From assembly GCA_033439765.1 (NCBI GenBank), contig JAULSN010000004.1:5923087-5987086 (forward strand): DNA of 64,000 nucleotides, given 5' to 3'. The stretch comes from Lasiosphaeria ovina (lineage: Eukaryota > Ascomycota > Sordariomycetes > Sordariales > Lasiosphaeriaceae). The notes under the pieces are model-generated. The model had not been told where the DNA came from. It worked only from the letters and a program-made list of their open reading frames with translations, and ran no database searches. Of this stretch, positions 56,901-64,000 are shown piece after piece; position 1 is the first letter of the stretch, and each line of letters begins with the position of its first letter. A program made the position numbers and the translations under genes.

Positions 56901-59900
56901 CCCATCAGCTTGAACGAGAGCAAATGTTCGGGCTGCACGAGGAGCACCCCACCCTCGGTTCTGCACCTTTCCACAATCTCACGAACAACCGTAACGCCAT
57001 CGAGGGACAGCTGGATCGATCGGGAAAGCGGAAGGTAGAAGACTCGTCTGTTCAACAGGCCTCCCAGCTTGCCGATGAGCATGTGCGTCATCTGGTTCGA
57101 CTGTGGCTTTGCTACCACGATGCGAACCAAGCGCTCCCCGTCTGCCAGCGCAGCTGCCACGATGGGCACAATAACAGACGATTTTCCTTCGCCCATGTTG
57201 AGCTGCATGACTGCGTTTTTCATCCCCGGCGGGGACCTCATCGCCGCAGCGATCTTATTCTGGACAGCGCGGATCATGATGCCCTGCTCGATCTCCAGCA
57301 GCAGGCTTTCGGGATACTCGAGCGGGTCCCATTCCGGGTTTTCGTGGTCGCCGGGGTTGGAGAGCTCCCTCTGTAGATCGCCACGGCGCTCGGGAAGGCC
57401 AGAATAGTGGCCATGGAGCCGCTCGGCACGCTGTAAGTGCACCAAGCTCAGGGAAAGGTCGACGAGGCAGCGCCGCCATGGCTGCGATAGCTGGGTCCAA
57501 ACCACTCGTGTCAGGCGTTGCAAGAGGAATATGGGCGAGATTCTGGGGTATATGCCGGCATCGTTGCACACCTGATGCGCGATCGAAGTGCCAGTCAAGG
57601 CGATTTCCACACTGCGGCGGATGGAATCGTACCTCTCCTGCGCCTTTTGCAGCTTCTCAAGCGGAGCGCCCTCGGGCACGATCGTATCGGGTTGTGGGGC
57701 CGCTGGACTGGCTATACTGTGACGGAGCTTGGCGATGTACGAGACTTGGTGGCCTTGAAGATTCTCCACCCCCTTCAACTCGTCGACGAGAGCAGACAGA
57801 CGTGCGTGCTCTTTCTCTGGCTCTCGGATCTCGGTACGCATCGTTGGAAAGGTATCCGGTAGTGGGCGGTCAGAATACGGTGCTGGCCGCGAGAACAGCG
57901 ATGCCGCGGAGACCAGCCCGGGTATCGAGTACGGCCTATCCGAGGAACGAACTGAAACTAGTACCGGCTCGCGGCTCTTCCAAATACCGACCTCGCTTAG
58001 CTTTCTAGATAACAGGCTGAGGTAGTCGCAGAATGCCTCTGACCTCCGCGCCGTTTCCACTAGATCCCACACCTTGAGCATAATCCGGTCGATGTGAAGG
58101 TACGAGCGGTAGCTCGAGCTGGTAGGGGCGTACACGGTCCAAGATCTCCTAACCTTGGTTTCCAGCTCATCGACAAACTCTTTGACCGCGGTGTAGGAGT
58201 TGGACACCCATCCCTGCTTCCGCCTGCTTTCGAATTCTCGAACGGACTCGTACCGGTGCTTCGTCCACCTGTATTCCGGACACTCCTCGTGGTCTTTCTT
58301 GCCATCATTGGTAACTTTGAAGAGCTTGCCGCGTAGCGTGGCGTGCTTGATGTCCAAGTCGAACGCAGCATCGGGTGGCGGGAGCATGTCGGCCTGTGCA
58401 AAGACAGAAATGCTGCCCAGCGCCATCAGCGCCTGGACCACTTGCGGATCCGAACCCTCGGCGTAGAGGAGGCTGGACAGGAAAAGCATCTTTCTGTACT
58501 TGTTCGTCTCGGCGACGAGTGCCCGATGGAGCCCGCACCACAGCCCTCCGAGGGCCTTGGTCGGCACGCGGAGGTTGTCGAGATGGAATCCAATCGTCAC
58601 CACGGGGTTCCCGGTAAACTTTGAACCGTTGACAGCTTCAATCCTGCTTGACATGTCGGAACACGGTTTCCAGATGAGACGCTCAGCCCCCGTGTCCATG
58701 CATCTCACCAGCTGGGAAACCCGAGGTTCGCTGCCCTGACCGCCGGCGGCTGCCCTGTCCCGAGGATGGTACCATGTGTCCTCGGCCGTCGTGTGTCCTT
58801 CGGCGCCAAACTCGGACACGCGAAAGATGGCGTTGCGGATCCTTGCGCGCTGTGCCAGGTTGGACGGTCTCTTTTCCGACAAGACGTCCATCGACGCAGA
58901 CGTGTTGTCTGCTTTCGCATTCCAAGACTCCGGCTGGAAGAGCTTCCCTGACTTCTTGTAGTCGTCAAAGATGCATGTGGCTAGCGGCCAAAAGTCGTCA
59001 TGCTGTGACAGCGGCGGGAGGGCATTGCTCCACGCCGTTTGTTCCATCTCTTGGAGGTGCAACGGGTAATACGTCCGCAGGGGCGAAAGCCTTGCGATCT
59101 GTCCAAGCAACGCGAGGGAATCGTCGTCGAGGGTGGGATATGATCTCACAGCGGCGCCCTGCAGGACTCTCAGGGCCTCTTCGGTTCCCGTCCGTGACGT
59201 GAGGGGGTCGGGAAGACAGTGTGACGTGAGGGCGTGAAGCCAGCACAGATAGAGCTTGCTCTGGAGAGACCCAGTGTCAGCCAGGCAGCCGAGCTTGTCG
59301 TTGACGAGGAAGGCGTCATGGCGAACGCGTTTATGGTCGCCGCGATGTATCGAGACCTTGACGTGGCTGGATGCTTCGGCTAGATGAGACGAGACTTGCC
59401 CTCGCGGAACCAGAACTGTCTTGAACCCAGGGCCGTGCTCTGGCTTCAAGACCAACTTGTCGACGAGACCAACCAGGCTGCCAATTCCTTGGGTCTCGTC
59501 AATCTGCATGCCGCTGTAGTTCTTGGACTGGACCGTGTTTTTCCCTTGCTGAGCCTGGAAGGAGAGAGAGAGGCGAGGGAGTTCTAGAGCCAGCGAGTTG
59601 TCATCGCAGTCCAAGATGACGTTGATGTTGCCAGGAGTCTCGATGGCACCCAAGATCAGATGGCTCAGCTGGGCCGTGGGGCTCGACGGATCCATCACGG
59701 CGCGGGAACCCTTCCTCAATATGTGCTTGTGGTTCTCGCGGGCCAGACACCAGCTCTCCGTTGCCGACTCCCATCTGCGGCCGATGGGGCGAAATTCCAC
59801 TCGGCTGGTTGCGAGATGGAGCCAATGGGAGTAGTCGTTCACGAATGAGTTGGGCAAGTCGTTGGTGAGGTGCTCTCGCGGGATGTACTCCCAGCTGTCG

Positions 59901-62900
59901 TCGAGCCGCGACCCGTCCTGCACGCCGACGTCGTGGGCGCCGCTGTGACCTTGGGACCTCTGCCGGACGGCGTGCACGACCAGCCGGCTATCCTTCATGG
60001 CAAAGTGAAGAATCCAGCCGTTTTGGTCTCGAGACGCCGAAAACTCCATGCCTGGGACCCTCGATGGGCCGACGTCTAGGATCTGCTCGCCAAAGAGCTG
60101 TCGGAAGGTTGGGTGCTTCTGATAAGACGAAGGCAGTTTGGACAGCAGGTAGCCGTTCAGAAAGAAATGCCCCGTGATGAGGTTGAAGGTGACGGACCCG
60201 CCGCCGCTCCTGCGTGTCAGAATGTGGCTTTGAGCGTTCTGATCAAGCCGTGCCCAACCAGCGGTGGGGGTGGGGGAGTAGTCTGCCCACAAGTGCTTGA
60301 TGGCCCTATCCAACCCTGGGTTTCCCCGATCGATGACCTCTCTCGCGACTAAGTGACGCGCCCGGTACATGACGGCATGCCATCTCTGCATCAGCTGAAG
60401 GGCAATGGTATCCGCGGGTCTCCCGGACGGCGGGAGGTGGTTCCGCGCCAGCACTGCGCTCTTGACCAGCCTAGAAAGGTTATCCGGGTCGTTCAGAACC
60501 GCTCCCAGATGGGCCCCTCCCATGCTGAATGTGGTGCCACAGGTCAGAGCTGCCACGAGCAGCCTGTCAATCCATCTCTGCCGATCCAAGGTATTGTCGC
60601 TCTTATCGAGCTTGTCCCGAAGCAGTCTTGTCCAGGTTATCGACACGTCTCGCAGCTGCCCGAGATACTCGAGGAGTGCGGATGCGATATCAGCCGAGGG
60701 TGACAGAGCGAGGAGCCTCGTGGCTAGACACGTGAGGATGCAGAGGGAAATGTTGTTCTGCCAGCTCTCGCGGACGCGAAGAAGAGCGTCGCGTAGAGAC
60801 GGAAGGATCTGGTTCATGAAGGACTCTTTCTGCGTGTCGAGGTGGGCCTCTCTCCAAATAGAAGCGGCACGCCCGCCAGACCCGGAATCCGGCTGAGGTC
60901 CGGCCTCGAGGCACGCCTGCAATACGAGGGCGAGCGTTCGCTTCTTGTTGAAGTCAAGCGACGGGATCACGAGCTGGCACAGAACATTTGCCCACTGCAG
61001 ACCGACGCCCGAGCGGAGGTTCCCAAGACTCCGAAACTCGCGGAGAGGGACGGCGAGCGGACAGCGATGCTGCTCCGCGATTACGTCGTTTGAGGTGTGC
61101 TTGGTATAGCGAATCCAGTGTTCCACCGGGTCGCCCTTGACGAGCTCAGCGTAGGAGCAGTGGCGGGGAATGTGGGCGTGGAAGGTTCCCCTCTCCGTCG
61201 AGACTCTCGAGGGTGCGTCGTAGTAGGCGTATCGCGCAGCGTGCGGAACACAGACGTTTTCAGCCGTTGCATCTAGGATGTGCTTCGTCCTGTAGTGAGC
61301 AACCTCCATAGGCTTGACTGTCGAGGCTGGATGGAGATGACTCTTGTTCTGGAGAAAAAGCCCCATACCTCGACGTTCTGCAGCAAAGTACAGTGACTCT
61401 TGACCGGCCTTGCAGCGATCACCCTTTTCTTTCTCGCAAAACACTTCAGTGACTAGTCTCCACGTCACATCCCGCCAGAGCACGGCGAGTTGAGGAACGC
61501 TGATCTCGAGAACCGCTGCCTTAGCGTGGCTAGGGTCGTCCGGCAAAGGCCACTCAAACACGTCGATGTTGAGATTTTCCATCTCGCGCTCCAGCCGGCA
61601 GCGTTGGCATCCAGACGAATGGGTTTCCTCCTGCCATTGATGATTCCAGTAATATTCGCAGGATGTCGCATTATAAGTCGCGGCTAATGAGTTGTACTTT
61701 GCTCTCATCTTCTCGTATTCTTCCAGCTTCTCCGCCTTCGTCTCTGCGCCCCAGTCCTCAATCTCACGGCGGAGACGATGGTGCTCTACCGAAGTGTGGT
61801 AGAAGCGGACGGCAAACGAGTCGTCGCAGCCAAATCCTGCAAAAGCCGATCGGTAAGAATTCGGGGCTCTTGCTCGACGGAAAGACAGGTAGTTCTCCAC
61901 AGCATGAAGACGGCGCATCTCCTCCTCTCTCTCCAGCAACAATGAGTGAAAGGCGTCGGACGGAAATCCTGGGTCGTAATCCAAGAGCAACGGGATCTCC
62001 CGCCCAGCAATCTTGTCCATGGTTATCCAGAGCTCCACGATGACCATATACATAATAGACAACGCCCCTGGGATGCCGCCGTAGGCTGCGGATGCGCGCA
62101 TGTAATATGCTTCCATCAGTTCTTTGAGGTCGCTTACGGCCTCGCCCGCAGGGAGACGGTTGCTGCTTAACCAGTCCGACAGCGACGACTCGACCCAGGC
62201 CTCAAAGTCGGCCAGCTCGCAGCGGTCCACGACAGCGTCCTTGTGCATTCGGCTACCAAGGGAGGGCAGTTCCATGCGTTGGAGAGGGTAAAACTGCGTC
62301 ACGTCGCCTTCTCCCGTGTCACCTCGCTGGCCGGCGTGTCGAGATTCGATCCAAGATAGGTGCGCGAGGAGACTACTCAGCTTGAGCTCCGAGTCTTGGA
62401 GGAATGATAGCTGGGAAAGCTTATCTAGCGGGGGACTCTGGTTGTCCTTATCCAACTCGGTGGCCCACCGGCCTTCCAAAGTGGCCTTTACTCGCCTTAT
62501 AGTCTCCTGGGCTCCTCTAAGCCACCCCGAGCATACGTCTCCAGCAGGGTCCAGCTTGATGATGCGACGGACCAGCTTAGCCTCCATGGAGAAAAGCTTG
62601 TCGCTGGGGATCAGAGGCTGCGATGCTCGTCGGGCTAAATCAAGGATACGAGCGTGGTGATGGGCCATCAGCGGTTTGTACCACGACGTTTCTCCGTGCA
62701 TAGCGGCACGTCGGTCGAGCACCAGCCGCAGCGCGACTCGGAGAAGAAGCCAGGTTGCCGACCGGTGAAATGGTAGGAAGGCGTTGTCATAACACACTTG
62801 CTCTCGGCTGCGTTTGGTGATCCGCTCGGGGTGCACTTCTTGACCCAGGCCAACGAGAACATCGGTGAGAAGGCCGGTGGTAAGCGCAGAGGATAGCGTG

Positions 62901-63573
62901 TCCCTCTGCTCCAGCTGAACCGTCTTCGCCTTGGTCACCTTGCGTCGGGCCCCGGGGGCAACCTTGAACTCGAGTTCTTGGATAGCATCGACCAGCACAT
63001 CCAACAGCGCAGCATCTCGAAGCTTGCCGAGAGGTACCGTGACGGCCCGATCGGGGAACTCTCGGAGGAGAGAGCCTTCGCAGGACATAACATTCTGGTT
63101 TGGCGCAAGGAGCTCGAATGTCTCGAACAGAATGTTGTCCTGTCGGGAGGTGAGGAGTAGCCCGGAATTCTGGTCTCGCAGATGGAGCAGCGCGACGTCT
63201 CACTACAGTTAGCGAAAATTTATTTAGCTATGACAAGGAATGTGCACCCACCGCCGTCTTTGAGGTCGGAGATCACGCTGCGCAGCATATCACGATGTGC
63301 CGTGTTGGTCTTGCTGACACCTGGTCCGGGGTTCGTCCCGAGAAATTGGTCGAGCATATCCAGGGCAGGTTGCACGGAAGGGGAGGAGCGTCGTTCTACT
63401 GCCATAAAATCCGAGACGGAGTCGCGTAAGACCTGGACCATTGCGAGCAGGTGCTGGCCATCTGTGTCGACTTCTTGCGGCAGGCGAGGAGGGAGAAAGA
63501 CGTGATGGACTATGAAGTCGAGAGTCGGCGTATCCAGGGGGATTCCACCTCTTGCAAGTAGGTCGGTCGCCAT
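53915..63573 (-). CDS. Giant DUF6606/DUF3638/DUF3645 helicase-like protein, 3201 residues
   Basis: Exons (minus) are 63573-63252 and 63198-53915. The 53-nt intron uses GTGGGT, a GCTAAC branch and a TGAG acceptor in phase 1, and joins ISDLKDG to DVALLHLRDQNSGLLL. The nearer TAG acceptor would put a TGA in frame, so the downstream AG must be used. The N-terminus (LDFIVHHVFLPPRLPQ) is the DUF6606 start. DUF3638 lies near 2080-2310 with a Walker-A-like NMGEGKSSVIVP (about 2108) and a DESDE acidic motif (about 2246). DUF3645 follows near 2460 (LTCLSYYYSGLSDEQL), then FSGTNDSKGVLPL, a DQAHTRGTDLRLP motif and CMRMRKLGRGQ (about 2744), resembling SF2 helicase motifs. Homologs in fungi are often labelled ubiquitinyl hydrolase in databases; I see no clear cysteine protease motif. 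The function is unknown. The 9.3-kb exon is uninterrupted. Confidence 0.9.
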
Positions 63574-64000
63574 TTTGACTGGGTTAGTAATGGATTGCAG
63601 CACGTCTGAGATGATTGAAAGATTATCGAGTCTATGAGAGACTGAAAGGTGAGGAAGGAATGGCGAGGAGAACCGGGAGCTCGAAGGCAGGATAGCCGTC
63701 GGGTTTCCGTTGGGCTCAAAGGTAAGTGGTAGGCCTCAGTGCATCGAGCAGAGTTCCGTTGCCATTGAATTTTCGCAGCCACAGGTCAAGAGCAGCCTCC
63801 ACACAGCAATGCCCCCCTTCCTCAACCCAAACAAAAAAAAAAAATATGGGCGAGAGGAGCGTACAGTACATGTAGAATCTCTAGTGGTTGGAATTGGTGC
63901 TTGGCAGCTGGGTACCGCACCTAACGGCTGCTGAGTCATCTACGGCAAGAAACTCGTGGCTTTTGAAGTTCTGTTGATGGGCATGATGGAGTCGCGTAGT
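63574..64000. other. Upstream region of the giant gene
   Basis: No gene. A 14-base poly(A) run lies near 63831-63844. Presumed promoter DNA. Confidence 0.4.

Noticed and set aside
56423..57376. 317-codon plus-strand frame inside the giant gene
   Set aside because: Antisense to the DUF3638 helicase-like core, which is clearly the coding strand.

Overview
The window is nuclear DNA of a filamentous ascomycete (Pezizomycotina, most likely Sordariomycetes). The evidence is short spliceosomal introns (about 53-100 nt, GT..AG, CTAAC-like branch points), GC-rich coding exons separated by long intergenic stretches, and families typical of this group: HET, FunK1 and other fungal-specific kinases, CLR5, ankyrin proteins with a STAND-type N-terminus, DUF1772, laccase, and a giant DUF6606/DUF3638 protein. 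I rebuilt exon structures by hand from splice sites and reading-frame phase.

Layout. 0-6 kb: the N-terminal part of a kinase-like gene running off the left edge (minus strand), then an intact three-exon protein kinase (+). 5.9-9.2 kb: a decayed gene and a 289-bp MITE with perfect 27-bp inverted repeats and a 5-bp target duplication. 9.2-20.3 kb: a secreted PQQ-type beta-propeller protein, a FunK1 kinase pseudogene, a conserved hypothetical gene, a frame-broken ankyrin gene and a HET-domain gene. 21.3-29 kb: a bHLH transcription factor and a five-exon sulfate permease. 30.3-33.8 kb: a dynamin-like GTPase whose reading frame runs through three phase-matched introns into an FG-repeat, nucleoporin-like tail. 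35-40 kb: a small hypothetical gene, a CLR5 gene and a MARVEL-type membrane protein. 40-44.5 kb: mostly empty, with a tRNA-Arg(CCT)-like locus. 44.5-49 kb: CTF18 and a DUF1772 protein. 49.7-51.4 kb: a laccase pseudogene. 51.4-53.9 kb: AT-rich transposon debris with two related LTR-like copies and a short telomere-type repeat. 53.9-63.6 kb: a 3201-residue helicase-like protein with one 53-nt intron.

Housekeeping genes (CTF18, sulfate permease, MARVEL protein) alternate with accessory families, several of them broken (FunK1, laccase, ankyrin, the 5.9-kb locus) and mixed with transposon remnants. There is no biosynthetic cluster, CRISPR array or virus. The most unusual locus is the dynamin-FG fusion. 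It joins a membrane-remodelling GTPase to the kind of low-complexity repeat that fills nuclear pores, which suggests a nuclear-pore-associated dynamin. That role is inference; the continuous frame is read directly from the sequence.
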